In this document: positions 1 through 9,628 of the stretch, in pieces | Numbering within the stretch: the first letter of the stretch is position 1 | Layout of the letters: each line of letters begins with the position of its first letter | NCBI GenBank assembly: GCA_902786665.1 | Contig: CADADN010000069.1 | Location: 1-46,871 of the forward strand | Reading direction: 5' to 3' | Source: an uncultured Prevotellaceae bacterium | GTDB taxonomy: Bacteria > Bacteroidota > Bacteroidia > Bacteroidales > Bacteroidaceae | Length of the DNA: 46,871 nt | The notes under the pieces: model-generated | The model's database searches: none | Seen by the model: the letters and a program-made list of their open reading frames with translations, nothing else | What the model was told of the DNA's origin: nothing | Program-made: the position numbers and the translations under genes

Positions 1-39
1 GCCACAGTTGCGTATCTGCATTACCCAAGACAAACTATA

Positions 40-1347
40 ATGAAGAAACTGCTTGGAATATTATTACTGGCATTTCCTGTGCTGATGCAAGCGCAGCCAT
101 GGAAGGGCATCGTGAGTGGTGTAAGTTGGTACGACCAACGGGGCGAGACAGTCTCGGCCCATGGCGCCAACATCATTCGCGATGGAGGACGCTACTATCT
201 GTTTGGCGAGTACAAGACCGACTCGGCCAATGTGTTCACCGGATTCAGTTGTTATTCGTCGGATAATCTTGTAGACTGGCGCTTCGAGAGCATCGCCTTT
301 AAGCAACAGACTGATGGCCGCATGGGACCCAACCGCGTGGGTGAGCGTCCCAAGGTGCTCCGCTGCCCTGCAACAGGCGAATACGTGATGCTGATGCACA
401 CCGACGATATGCGGTATAAAGACCCATGCACCTGCTATGCCACAAGCAACACCATCACCGGCCCCTACGAGTTTCAAGGGCCAATACTCTACAAAGGACA
501 GCCCATCAAGCGTTGGGACATCGGCTCTTTTGCCGATGACGATGGCCATGCATATCTGTTGGTGCACCATGGTGGTATATATCGTCTCGCCCCCGACTTC
601 CATTCTCTCGACTCCTGTCTGATGAACGGTTTGAAAGGTGCGGGCGAGAGTCCCGCCATGTTGAAGAAAGACGGCGTGTACTATTGGATGTCGAGCCACA
701 CCACCTCTTGGGAGCGCAACGACAACATGTACTGGACTTCGCGCTCGCTCGCCGGACCGTGGGAATACCGAGGAGAGTTCTGCCCCAAGGGGACGCTCAC
801 ATGGAACAGCCAGTGCTCGTTTGTGTTGCCTCTGGAGAACGGCACGTTCATGTATATGGGCGACCGCTGGTCGTTCCCCCGTCAGCGCAGTGCAGCCACT
901 TATGTGTGGCAGCCCCTCACGGTAAGCGACGGCACATTGGGCATTCCCGAATACCAAGAGGCGTGGAGCCTAGAGACGATGCAACCCGTCACAGTCAAAG
1001 GCAAGAAAATTGGCAAGAAGTGGCAGTCGCAGACCATCGGTGAGATTCTCACCATTCCCTTCAAAGGCAGTCGCATCGCCATCTATGGTACGACCGACAA
1101 CCAAAGCGGCTATGCCGACATCACCATCCGTGACAAGCGAGGCCGCGAGGTGTTCCGTGGCACAATTGATTTTTACAGCCTTGTTCCCGCTACAGGCATC
1201 CGCTTTCTCTCTCCTATGCTACCAAGAGGGAAGTACACGCTTGAGGTGAGAGTATCGGAAATGAAGCCCAACTGGACCGACAAACGCCGTAACCAATATG
1301 GCAGCAAGGGGCATAAGGTTGAGATAAACGATATAACATTTCTATAA
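40..1347 (+). CDS. Secreted glycoside hydrolase, GH43 family-like
   Basis: A 435-aa protein with a type I signal peptide (MKKLLGILLLAFPVLMQAQ). The five-bladed propeller signature starts at about residue 40 with AHGANIIRDGGRYYLFGEYK, followed by GPNRVGERPKVL, a WDIGSFADDDGHAYL strand near 160 and a GESPAMLKKDGVYYWMSS motif, all typical of the GH43 subfamilies near exo-beta-1,3-galactanases (subfamilies 24/34). Residues from about 325 to the end form a separate beta-sandwich (IAIYGTTDNQSGYADI ... LPRGKYTLEVRV) of the kind appended to many Bacteroidota hydrolases. It probably acts in the periplasm or at the cell surface on side chains of a galactan- or arabinan-containing polymer; the exact linkage cannot be read from sequence. 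It converges on the GH26 gene with no base between the two stop codons. Its promoter lies outside the window or in the first 39 bases. Confidence 0.75.
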   Translation: MKKLLGILLLAFPVLMQAQPWKGIVSGVSWYDQRGETVSAHGANIIRDGGRYYLFGEYKTDSANVFTGFSCYSSDNLVDWRFESIAFKQQTDGRMGPNRVGERPKVLRCPATGEYVMLMHTDDMRYKDPCTCYATSNTITGPYEFQGPILYKGQPIKRWDIGSFADDDGHAYLLVHHGGIYRLAPDFHSLDSCLMNGLKGAGESPAMLKKDGVYYWMSSHTTSWERNDNMYWTSRSLAGPWEYRGEFCPKGTLTWNSQCSFVLPLENGTFMYMGDRWSFPRQRSAATYVWQPLTVSDGTLGIPEYQEAWSLETMQPVTVKGKKIGKKWQSQTIGEILTIPFKGSRIAIYGTTDNQSGYADITIRDKRGREVFRGTIDFYSLVPATGIRFLSPMLPRGKYTLEVRVSEMKPNWTDKRRNQYGSKGHKVEINDITFL

Positions 1348-2337
1348 CTAATTCCTTGTTATCACATTTTCATTGGAAAGAAACTGTCGCCAAAAGGATA
1401 CGTTATTACCATGGTCGAAAGCACAGCCTCCGCACCATGGAGCGACAAAAAGCCAGAGAGCATTGTCGTGTTGCATGTTTTCCCAAGAAGGTACGCTGTT
1501 GCATTCAGGCAGAGCCGTCATCTTATTAGGATGAGCTTGCCGCAGTCTTTGGAAGTCAGCACTTTGTGATATGTGCGTGGTATTGTTGTCTGGGTAGCCA
1601 TCACGGGCTACGATATCCACGTATTCGTCGCCAGGATACCAGTCGTCGTCACCCATTTCCGATGTCCATACCCAGATGAGATTGTGGATGCCTGCTTCAC
1701 GGAAATAGTTGAACATATAGCGATAGAGTTGCTTGTAGGCTTCACCGTCTTCGGCACCCCACCAGAACCATTTACCTGAGGCTTCGTGAAGTGGTCGCCA
1801 TATAATGGGGATACCCTGACTCTGATAATAGAGCAACAAATTTGCCACCCCCTCCAACTTCCGTTGGAAAATATTGTTTTCGAGCGTCCCCTCTGTGGCA
1901 CACCGCGAAGGCAAGATATGGCATGGCATTTCACTGTGTATGTAGAACCCCTCCCAATCGGGCTTTTGCTCAACAAAGGCATTGGTCGGCATGTGTATAT
2001 GCCACATGAACGAGACAATGCCGCCAGCCTGGTGCCATAGTTTGGCTGTCGGGGTTCGGTAGTTGATCCACGATTGGTCAAAATGTTGGAAATCAAACAC
2101 GTTTATTTTGGGATATTTGCCTCCCGCTTCGTGAATATGTTCTGCATCGTTGATGTTGTAGTTCCATTCGGCCTGGCAACCAGAAATGACCTTTTTCCCC
2201 CACACCTCGTTTCGAAGGTAGTGATATAACTCTCGCGTTGCCTCATTGGCCTCGGGATCCACCGGGTTCTCGTCTATTTGGGCGTTGACAGTGTTTGTCA
2301 ACCCTATCAATATGATGATGCATAACATTTTTTTCAT
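1348..2337 (-). CDS. Secreted beta-mannanase, GH26
   Basis: A 329-aa protein with signal peptide (cleavage after VNAQ, residue 20) and a GH26 TIM barrel. The acid/base glutamate is E185 in IWRPLHEASGKWFWWG, the signature around strand 4, and the likely nucleophile is E278 in TALPECNSVPSW. Other conserved pieces are GIVSFMWHIHMP (about 106-117) and the RDGYPD strand near 245. GH26 enzymes mainly cleave beta-1,4-mannans, so an endo- or exo-mannanase is the most likely role. The start overlaps the stop of the upstream gene by four bases (ATGA), so it is the last gene of a translationally coupled operon that starts with the GH31 gene at 9496. Length is ordinary for a single-domain GH26. Confidence 0.88.
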   Translation of the reverse strand: MKKMLCIIILIGLTNTVNAQIDENPVDPEANEATRELYHYLRNEVWGKKVISGCQAEWNYNINDAEHIHEAGGKYPKINVFDFQHFDQSWINYRTPTAKLWHQAGGIVSFMWHIHMPTNAFVEQKPDWEGFYIHSEMPCHILPSRCATEGTLENNIFQRKLEGVANLLLYYQSQGIPIIWRPLHEASGKWFWWGAEDGEAYKQLYRYMFNYFREAGIHNLIWVWTSEMGDDDWYPGDEYVDIVARDGYPDNNTTHISQSADFQRLRQAHPNKMTALPECNSVPSWENMQHDNALWLFVAPWCGGCAFDHGNNVSFWRQFLSNENVITRN

Positions 2338-3248
2338 TTCAGTTCTTTCCGGACTATGACCCGGCCTCCTTCTAAATTGATTTTGACAATGTTAATTCCT
2401 GCTTGTGGCAGATTGAGTCGCACGCCAGCGGTGTTGTAATACTCGACAGATAGGATGCGGGATGCCAAAATGGACTGCTCGTCGATGCATGTTGGCACCA
2501 CATTGCCTTGTCTGTCTGTGAGGTTGACACTACCAATGGCCACAGTCTGCGCCTTCTCCGAGATGATGTTGAGGCTGCTCACATTTTTGTGGGTTGTGTT
2601 CAATAGTAATTTGCACTGAGTGCCGCCCTTGATGATATTCTGCCGCTTCACACCCTTCTCATCATAGAGCAACTGCACCGTCAGCATCTCGGAGGCAGGC
2701 TGAAGCAGTTCGATGACAACACTGCCATAACCGCTTAAATCAACCTTTTCCGGCCAATACCAACCCGCCCCACCATAGGCCTTCAGTCCAACAACACATG
2801 ACTTACCTTGAGTAGCCCCGCTCAGCAACATGTTTTTCCAATCGAAAAGGTCTTCAGCCATCGTGGTGTATTCACCATCATTGCTCTTGAGTTTGACCGC
2901 AGTGAGCGTGAAGTTAACCCCTTTGACATGAATACCTTGCTTGATTCTATTGACATCTTGCGCTGTAATAACCATTTCGAAGTCGCCGTTGATGTCCTTG
3001 TGCTCAAGTCCGTCAAAACAAGTCCAACTTGATCCCCATGACAATTGCAATTGTGCACCAGCAGAGGCTTGTATGCTCAAGTGCAAGACATCATCGGCAT
3101 TGACCTTGTTCAGTTTGCTGCCCTCAATGTTGAGCACGTCGCTCCAACTGGTAAACTTCTTCGAGCCCTGCCAGACCGTTGTTTCGGTGGCACCGGCTTT
3201 TATTACAACCAATAACAGCAGTGCCGATAGGAATGATTTCATTTTCAT
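2334..3248 (-). CDS. Secreted carbohydrate-binding-like protein
   Basis: A 304-aa secreted protein (signal peptide ending near AGATET, residue 20). No catalytic signature is visible. Two beta-sandwich-like segments can be seen: about 22-120 (TTVWQGSKKFTSWSDVLNI ... WGSSWTCFDG) and about 130-250 (LFDWKNMLLSGA ... GGAGWYWPEKVDLSGYGSVVIEL), both rich in Trp/Tyr and resembling non-catalytic binding modules found next to Prevotella cellulases and mannanases. The C-terminus (AGVRLNLPQAGINIVKINLEGG, then VIVRKELK) resembles the Bacteroidota C-terminal sorting tail. It lies 15 bp after a GH31 gene and overlaps the GH26 start by ATGA, so it is most simply a polysaccharide-binding partner of those enzymes. 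Binding specificity is unknown. Confidence 0.6.
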   Translation of the reverse strand: MKMKSFLSALLLLVVIKAGATETTVWQGSKKFTSWSDVLNIEGSKLNKVNADDVLHLSIQASAGAQLQLSWGSSWTCFDGLEHKDINGDFEMVITAQDVNRIKQGIHVKGVNFTLTAVKLKSNDGEYTTMAEDLFDWKNMLLSGATQGKSCVVGLKAYGGAGWYWPEKVDLSGYGSVVIELLQPASEMLTVQLLYDEKGVKRQNIIKGGTQCKLLLNTTHKNVSSLNIISEKAQTVAIGSVNLTDRQGNVVPTCIDEQSILASRILSVEYYNTAGVRLNLPQAGINIVKINLEGGRVIVRKELK

Positions 3249-3263
3249 TTTCCTGATATTTGC

Positions 3264-5681
3264 TTACATATTCACCGTAATTCCCAGACCTGTGTATTCC
3301 ACGGTCTTGCCTTCAGAGATATTCTGGCCAGGCAGCAAGATGGTGAACCGACGCTGTTGTAGCATTCCGGGGAACCGGCCCTTGCAAGGACTGATGGTGA
3401 GCGTTTGCTTGCTTTCGTCCCAACTGAAGGTAATCTCGGAGTACAGCCCCCGTTCATAATTGTAGTTGTCGCCCTCGTCCTCATAGAGGACAAAAGTGGC
3501 ATCCGCACCAGGATAGACACGTATCTCAAGGTTGTCCCATGGCTTCTCGTCCACGTACTGCATCTCCTCGCCCAAAGGCAGGATGCTGCCGGCACGGATG
3601 AACATCGGCACGCGGTCGAGTTGTGTCTGCAAGGTTACGTTCTGACCGCCCTTCATGCGTTTCCCCGTCCAGAAGTCGTACCAATCGGTGCCCTTCGGCA
3701 GATACTTTGTAGTTGTCTTCGGCTCGTTCCAATCTACGTTTGACATTCTGTTATCCTTCTTCACGTCCTTCTTGTCCCAACCCGACATCGCATCCTCACG
3801 TATGACTTGTTCCTCTGTATATTGTGGGTCGAGGATGGGGGCGGCAAGGATGCTCCGACCAAACATAAACTCGTCTGTCATATTCCATACTCGTTTGTCA
3901 TGGGCAAAATCGCTGAACAAAGGACGCATATAGCTTCCACCCGAAGAGGTCACCTGCCAAGCCGTACTATAGAGATAGGGAATCAAACGGTAGCGTAGGC
4001 GAATCTGCTTCTCAATGGCATCATATACCGTCTCGCCCTTTCTACCGAATTGCCAGATTTCGCGGGGCGCATCGGCACCGTGGCTGCGGAAGACCGGACA
4101 GAACAGGCCATACTGCATCCATCGGATAAAGAGTTCTTGGTATTGTGGGTTTTTCGGAGCAGAATTGGCGCCCATTGTGTTATACCACCCACAGAAGAAG
4201 CCGCCGATGTCTGTGTTGAAGTTGGGACATCCCGTCAACGAGTAACTCAATCCGGCTGGAACCTGCTTGCGCAGCATTTCCCACGAGGAGGTTACGTCGC
4301 CGCTCCATAGGCCTGAACCGTAGTGCTGCTGTCCTGCGAAGGCTGAACGCGTCATGATGAACACACGCTTCTCGTCAGATTCCTTGCGCTGCGACTGATA
4401 AACACCGCGTACAGTCTCCAGGGGGAAAGCGTTACGTAGCGAGCGCCATGTCCCGTTTATGCCTGCCTTATGGTCATAGTCGTCCTCTGTAGGATTGAAG
4501 AAGTCAGGGTCGGTAGAGTCCATCCACCAGGCATCGGTGCCTTTGTCGAAAAGTGTCTTCAGGTTCTGCCAATAAATGTCTCTGGCTTCTGGCGAGAAGG
4601 CATCGTAGACGCGGACGCCGGAAGGATAGTCCATGCGCGGAGGCCAGAAGTTGAGACCGCTCTGCGGCCATGTCTCGAAATCAAAGAGCAGCCCTTTCTC
4701 ATCGAGCTGGCGGTATGCCTTTGTCCGTGGACCGAAACTGGCCCAGATGGAAATCATGAAGTGGGCGTTCTTCTTGTGTATGTCACTAATCATCTGTTCA
4801 CCGTTGGCATACTCCTCCGTGAGGAAGTCCATGGCGTTCCACAGATAGTTCGAACCCCAATACTGCCAGTCCTGGATGATGCCGTCGAGGGGCACCTGCA
4901 GTTCACGATACCTGTCAACCACGCCGAGCACCTCGGCTGCACTCTTGTAACGCTCCTTGCACTGCCAGAAGCCAAACGTCCAAAGCGGGAACATGGGCAC
5001 CTCTCCCGATAGTTGGCGCATCTGTGCTATCACCCCATCAGCAGAACCGCCATACATGAAATAATAGTCTATACAGTCGCCGACTTCTGAAGAGAACGAC
5101 ATGCCTTTTACATCATCATCATCGAACTGTGTACGTGAATAGTTGTCCCAGTAGAGTCCCCAACCTTTTATTGACTGTAGCACGTTCTGGAAGTCTTCGA
5201 GATTTGATTGTTCCATCAACTTGTGCTCGCCTCGGCGATTCATCTTGCCATTTTGAATGGTGCCCAGACCATAGATGGCCTCATCTTTATCAAGGGCAAA
5301 AGCCTGTGTTACGCTATATTTTCCTGCATCGGGCCCTGTGGTCCGTGGTTCTAAGATGGCATCCCCTTTTTCTCGCAAAAGTGTCTTCCCCTTAGCCAAG
5401 AACGTCAGTGCTCCCGTCCGTGGGTCAACCTTCACTGAAAGTACGCTGCTGCTTAGGGTGTTGCCATTACGAGTGACCTTCACGTCCTCGGGTTTCGCTA
5501 TCACCACCAGGCTTTGTTTCTCATAAGTGTGGCCATTGAGCGACTTCACCACCCGCACCGTCTGCGGTGTATAAAACTCCACCGAAACCTTTGTCTTCCC
5601 TATTTCAAACACTACAGGTTCAGCAGATAAAAACGTCGAGCACATGGCTGACAAGACAGAGAGCAGTATTTTTTTGTACAT
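3264..5681 (-). CDS. GH31 alpha-glycosidase (probable alpha-xylosidase)
   Basis: An 805-aa exported GH31 enzyme with signal peptide (MYKKILLSVLSAMCSTFLSA). The N-terminal beta-sandwich runs to about 225 and includes AIYGLGTIQNGKMNRRG and GWGLYWDNYS; the TIM barrel follows. The nucleophile is D388 in AWWMDSTDPDFF and the acid/base is D462 in GLWSGDVTSSW. The usual Glu after the nucleophile (W-x-D-x-x-EP) is Asp here. QDWQYWGSNYLWNAMDF and SIWASFGPRTKAY resemble alpha-xylosidases such as CjXyl31A, but other alpha-glycosidase specificities in GH31 remain possible. It is the second of two consecutive GH31 genes, 17 bp downstream of the larger one, and lacks that protein's N-terminal and C-terminal extras and sorting tail, so it is probably periplasmic. 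Confidence 0.85.
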   Translation of the reverse strand: MYKKILLSVLSAMCSTFLSAEPVVFEIGKTKVSVEFYTPQTVRVVKSLNGHTYEKQSLVVIAKPEDVKVTRNGNTLSSSVLSVKVDPRTGALTFLAKGKTLLREKGDAILEPRTTGPDAGKYSVTQAFALDKDEAIYGLGTIQNGKMNRRGEHKLMEQSNLEDFQNVLQSIKGWGLYWDNYSRTQFDDDDVKGMSFSSEVGDCIDYYFMYGGSADGVIAQMRQLSGEVPMFPLWTFGFWQCKERYKSAAEVLGVVDRYRELQVPLDGIIQDWQYWGSNYLWNAMDFLTEEYANGEQMISDIHKKNAHFMISIWASFGPRTKAYRQLDEKGLLFDFETWPQSGLNFWPPRMDYPSGVRVYDAFSPEARDIYWQNLKTLFDKGTDAWWMDSTDPDFFNPTEDDYDHKAGINGTWRSLRNAFPLETVRGVYQSQRKESDEKRVFIMTRSAFAGQQHYGSGLWSGDVTSSWEMLRKQVPAGLSYSLTGCPNFNTDIGGFFCGWYNTMGANSAPKNPQYQELFIRWMQYGLFCPVFRSHGADAPREIWQFGRKGETVYDAIEKQIRLRYRLIPYLYSTAWQVTSSGGSYMRPLFSDFAHDKRVWNMTDEFMFGRSILAAPILDPQYTEEQVIREDAMSGWDKKDVKKDNRMSNVDWNEPKTTTKYLPKGTDWYDFWTGKRMKGGQNVTLQTQLDRVPMFIRAGSILPLGEEMQYVDEKPWDNLEIRVYPGADATFVLYEDEGDNYNYERGLYSEITFSWDESKQTLTISPCKGRFPGMLQQRRFTILLPGQNISEGKTVEYTGLGITVNM

Positions 5682-5698
5682 TTCAATTGCAGAATAGA

Positions 5699-8600
5699 TT
5701 ATTTGACAACAAATTTCTTGTGATTTTTGATATATATGCCATGAGGCAGACGGTGGCAGAGATTGCAGGAAACCTTCCTACCCGTAAGGTCGTAGATGGC
5801 TGACGAGGAAGGATGAGGCTGTGAAAAACTGGTTGGCAATATGCCATCTGCCACTTCGTCTGTCAAAAGATAAAGCCGGAAATTGTCTATCTTGAACCAT
5901 GTCTCATTAGGAGCCCCTTCTGTGGAGACACCAATTGTGATCGGGGCATTGTCGGTCGGTTGGTCAAAACAGATGGCAATGGTCTGCATGGGGTATGTGT
6001 CTCCCATTCCTGCCGTGCTCAACTGGTCGGCGAAGTAACCTTTCTGTTCTCCTGCAAAGACATGTTGCTTGCCCAGACGGATGGTGGTGGCCGAACGGTT
6101 GCTGGCCTGCATATCGACCGTCAGCATATAGCGTCCCTTGGGCAGATTGGTAAGGGTCTGGCTGATGGTGGGTGTCATTGTAGCCGTACCATCCCACACA
6201 CCAAAGATATAGTTTCCGTCGGTAGCCTGTGGGTCGCCATTGCCACCACCATAATTCACGCCCCACCAGGTAGTCTCGCTCTCCACTGTCCATCCCTGAG
6301 GAGCCTCTTTCGTCAAGCCACGCCCGTCGGCCTCGAAACTCGGGTTGACGATGTGGTCGGTCTTTTCATCAGCCTGTGGTTCGACTTCTGCGTCTTCTGC
6401 CAGACTCACTGTCAACGCATTTCCATCGTAACTAACAATATGATCATAGACGGTGGAAGGAGAGTCGCCATAACCTTTCTTTGATGAAACACGGACGATA
6501 CGGAATGTTCGTTGCTGCAACATGCCAGGGTAGGTTCCTCCGCGTTGCCCGATGGTGAGCGTTTGCGTCGCCTCATCCCATATGAAAGGAATCTCGCTAC
6601 TATTGCCCTGCTGGTAGCCATAGCCATCAAACTCATCCTCATAAAGTGTGAACTGTCCGTCGGCTCCTGCATAGACACGGATTTCCAGGTTGTCCCATTT
6701 CTTTTCGGTGCTATACTGCACTTCCGGGCCTATGGGCAGGATGCTGCCGGCAGGAATGTACAGAGGCATAATGTCTTGTGGGGTGGTCCGATAGACGGAC
6801 TTGCCGCCATGATATACCTTTCCTGTCCAGAAATCGTACCAAACACCATTGTTAGGCAAATAGACATGGCGTCCAGCAGCTCCATCGGTCACGACTGGTG
6901 CCACGAGGAAGTTGCGGCCGAGCATGTACTGGTCGGCTATCCCCACACACTTTGCATCGTCCTCAAAGGCTATGGGCATGGCCTGCATGAAGGTTTTGTC
7001 GGAGCTCACCACCTGATGGGCTGTGCTGTAAAGATAGGGCAACAAGCGATAGCGCAGGCGAATGTAGCGCAGGACATTGTCGTAGTCTCCCTGAGCGTCG
7101 TTCTCTTGTCCAAACTGCCAAATCTCGCGTGGTGTCTGGTCGCCATGGAAGCGCATCATGGGGCAGAAGCACGAGAATTGTGTCCAACGGTCGTAGAGCG
7201 CGCGCCAACTGGCATCGCCTACACCACCATAACTGCCGATGAAGAATGCTCCTGTGTCACTGTTCCAATAGGGCAAACCCGAGACGCTGAGGTTGCAGGC
7301 TGCGGGAATCTGGGCTGCCAGCGTCTGCCAACTCGAGGTGATGTCGGCACTCCAAACAAAGGCTCCCGTGCGCTGCATACCGGCAAAAGCGGAGCGGGTG
7401 AGGATGCTCACGCGCTTGTTCGACAAGCCGTTTTCTGCGCGGTGGTTGTCGTAGACACCTTCCACATGACAGAGAGGGAAGGCATTGCGCAAGGAACGGA
7501 AGGTGCGTCCGCCGAAGCCCGTCACATAGTCGTAGTCGGTTGTCTTGTTGCTGAAGTCATCGGGTTCGGACGAGTCAAGCCAGATGGCGTCGACACCCTT
7601 GCTCATCAATCCTTCATAAAGGTAGTCCCAATAGCGGGTTCGTGTGTTGGCGTCATAGACATCATAGGGGCGTGTAGCCACGCTGGTGGGATAACTCTGA
7701 ATGGGGATGAGGCGGCCAGCCTCGCCAAACTCCTTGTATTGCTTGGTGGCAGGACCGAAGTCTGGCCATACGCTGATCATTAATTTGGCATTCATGGCAT
7801 GCACCTCGTCTATCATGCGCTGATAGTCGCTGTATTTCGGGTTGAGAAACTCCATGGCGTTCCAGTGGTTGTCGTCGCCCCAGTACTGCCAGTCCTGCAC
7901 CACGCAGTCGAGGGGCACGCCAAGTTGGCGGTATTTAGCCACCACGTCGATGACTTCTTGGGTGCTCTGATAGCGCTGCTTGCTCTGGTAAAGGCCAAAG
8001 TTCCACAATGGAGGCAACTGTGTGCCGCCGGTCATCTGCCGCCATGAGTGAAGGACGCCATCAGCCGATTCGCCCACGAGCACATAGTAGTCGATGGCCT
8101 GCCCCGTGGAGGAGAAGACGGTCTCGTCGGCGGTGTCGCTGAACGTGGTGGGAGAATAGTTGTCCCAATAGAGGGCATAACGCTTGGAAGAATAGAAATA
8201 AGGAATGTAGATGCTTCTGTTGTCCTGTATCATCGTGGTATTGAGACCACGCATGGAGAGCCGTCCATTCTGCAACTGCCCCATGCCATAGATTTGCTCG
8301 TCGGCATCAAGTGCAAACACCTGTTTCAACTGATAGGAGGCATTGAGGCCGTCGGCCTTGGCTGCGATATCAGCCAATTTTTCTTTGATGAGCAGTTCGC
8401 CCGTGGAACGATAGACACTGACCGTGGCTTCTGCCACGTTGTAAGTCATCTTGATTTTGGCGGTGGAGAGTGTCACGATGTCTTCTGTAGCAGATTGGCT
8501 GATGCCAACGACTTGTTCCGAAAGAGCAGTGACCACCAGGCTTCGCTCAACCTTGTCCTCATTCCCCACATATTTTGTGATGCGCAGCGTACTGTCGTTG

Positions 8601-9496
8601 AAAAAGCGCACCCTTACGGTGAGGTCATCCCAATGGGCCAGCAGTCCGTCAGAGGTCAGTTCGTAACTGGCAGTGCGGCTCTGCGACTTGTATTCTTCCA
8701 TGGCCTGTCGCAAACGATTGATGGCATCTGGCACAGCAGAGTAGTTCTCCACCGAGATGGCATCAAGTACCGCTTGTGCCTCTTCGATGGCAGTCTGCAG
8801 ACGAGCCTTCACCTCGTCAGAGGCGGGGCGCTGCTCCAACAATTGACGGGCTTTGTCTATCTCATTCGACAGTGCTGTCCGCATCTCCTCTGCCATTGCT
8901 TCATGAGTGATTCCCAGCACAGGCATCAGCGTTGGGTATTTGTCGCTGATAGCCAGGTTGCTGTAGTAGCCCACGTCGCTCACCGTGCCAGTCATGCCCG
9001 TGGCCGTCAGTCCCATAGCCAGGATAAAGCCCGTGCCATTGGAGTTGAGCACCTGCCGCTCGCCCATATTGCTAAACCATGAGAACAGCTCGTTGCCATT
9101 CAACAGGTTCCAGACAAATATTTGTTGCCCGTCGGGGGTGGTGCTGACATAGTCAGGTGCCACTTGCGTTCCATGGTTCACTCCGTTGATCCACCACAGA
9201 TAGGTGTCGGCGGTTCCTGTCTTCAGATTGCTGCCACGAACCACAAGCCAGCGGTCCAAGGAAGTGATGAAGTATTTGCTGTCGCATTCAGCACCCATCT
9301 TGAATGCCACGTTGTTCTGACCGGAGGCCGATACGGTGAACGACCGTTCATCGTAGCTGAAAGAGCTCTGCGGGGCACGGTTGTTGTCAGTTGACACATA
9401 ATCGGTGGGCACAAAGTGGTAGTGTTCCTGTGCCATGGATGTGACATGGCAGAACAATGTCACGGCCACTGTCAATAGCATAACGGTTTGTTTCAT
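5699..9496 (-). CDS. Multi-modular GH31 alpha-glycosidase with binding modules and sorting tail
   Basis: The start is set at 9496 because MKQTVMLLTVAVTLFCHVTS is a good signal peptide and a TAnnTTTG element lies at 9563-9556, inside the longer open frame that begins at 9583. This gives 1265 aa. Order of parts: an N-terminal beta-rich domain (about 25-190), a helical FIVAR-like segment (about 200-270), the GH31 beta-sandwich and barrel (about 275-950) with nucleophile D641 (AIWLDSSEPDDF) and acid/base D718 (FVWSADITSSW), a CBM-like domain starting IVNPSFEADG, and a tail (AIYDLTGRKV ... HGIYIKNHKKFVVK). VVQDWQYWGDDNHWNAMEF favours alpha-xylosidase-like activity. It heads the operon 9496-1348 and is a diverged paralogue of the next gene. 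Confidence 0.83.
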   Translation of the reverse strand: MKQTVMLLTVAVTLFCHVTSMAQEHYHFVPTDYVSTDNNRAPQSSFSYDERSFTVSASGQNNVAFKMGAECDSKYFITSLDRWLVVRGSNLKTGTADTYLWWINGVNHGTQVAPDYVSTTPDGQQIFVWNLLNGNELFSWFSNMGERQVLNSNGTGFILAMGLTATGMTGTVSDVGYYSNLAISDKYPTLMPVLGITHEAMAEEMRTALSNEIDKARQLLEQRPASDEVKARLQTAIEEAQAVLDAISVENYSAVPDAINRLRQAMEEYKSQSRTASYELTSDGLLAHWDDLTVRVRFFNDSTLRITKYVGNEDKVERSLVVTALSEQVVGISQSATEDIVTLSTAKIKMTYNVAEATVSVYRSTGELLIKEKLADIAAKADGLNASYQLKQVFALDADEQIYGMGQLQNGRLSMRGLNTTMIQDNRSIYIPYFYSSKRYALYWDNYSPTTFSDTADETVFSSTGQAIDYYVLVGESADGVLHSWRQMTGGTQLPPLWNFGLYQSKQRYQSTQEVIDVVAKYRQLGVPLDCVVQDWQYWGDDNHWNAMEFLNPKYSDYQRMIDEVHAMNAKLMISVWPDFGPATKQYKEFGEAGRLIPIQSYPTSVATRPYDVYDANTRTRYWDYLYEGLMSKGVDAIWLDSSEPDDFSNKTTDYDYVTGFGGRTFRSLRNAFPLCHVEGVYDNHRAENGLSNKRVSILTRSAFAGMQRTGAFVWSADITSSWQTLAAQIPAACNLSVSGLPYWNSDTGAFFIGSYGGVGDASWRALYDRWTQFSCFCPMMRFHGDQTPREIWQFGQENDAQGDYDNVLRYIRLRYRLLPYLYSTAHQVVSSDKTFMQAMPIAFEDDAKCVGIADQYMLGRNFLVAPVVTDGAAGRHVYLPNNGVWYDFWTGKVYHGGKSVYRTTPQDIMPLYIPAGSILPIGPEVQYSTEKKWDNLEIRVYAGADGQFTLYEDEFDGYGYQQGNSSEIPFIWDEATQTLTIGQRGGTYPGMLQQRTFRIVRVSSKKGYGDSPSTVYDHIVSYDGNALTVSLAEDAEVEPQADEKTDHIVNPSFEADGRGLTKEAPQGWTVESETTWWGVNYGGGNGDPQATDGNYIFGVWDGTATMTPTISQTLTNLPKGRYMLTVDMQASNRSATTIRLGKQHVFAGEQKGYFADQLSTAGMGDTYPMQTIAICFDQPTDNAPITIGVSTEGAPNETWFKIDNFRLYLLTDEVADGILPTSFSQPHPSSSAIYDLTGRKVSCNLCHRLPHGIYIKNHKKFVVK

Positions 9497-9555
9497 TTTG
9501 CAGTAATTATTTGATTTGACATAATTCCGAAAAACAGCAACTCTATTGGATGGTG

Positions 9556-9563
9556 CAAAATTA
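9556..9563 (-). promoter_or_regulatory. Bacteroidota -7 promoter element for the GH31/GH26 operon
   Basis: On the minus strand this reads TAATTTTG, a match to TAnnTTTG, about 60 bp upstream of the chosen ATG at 9496. A TTTG lies upstream at 9589-9586, a spacing of 22, slightly longer than the usual 19-20. The element sits inside the longer ORF extension and so supports the shorter start. Confidence 0.5.
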
Positions 9564-9628
9564 GAAAGAAAAAGCAGTTTCATCGCAAAACAAATGACGA
9601 TGAAACTGCTACAAATGTTGAAAAGGGC

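Noticed and set aside
64-957. Long minus-strand frame opposite the GH43 gene
   Set aside because: Shadow frame of a strongly supported GH43-like gene; no recognisable protein features.
9497-9583. Upstream start of the large GH31 gene
   Set aside because: The extension hides the signal peptide and contains the TAnnTTTG promoter element.
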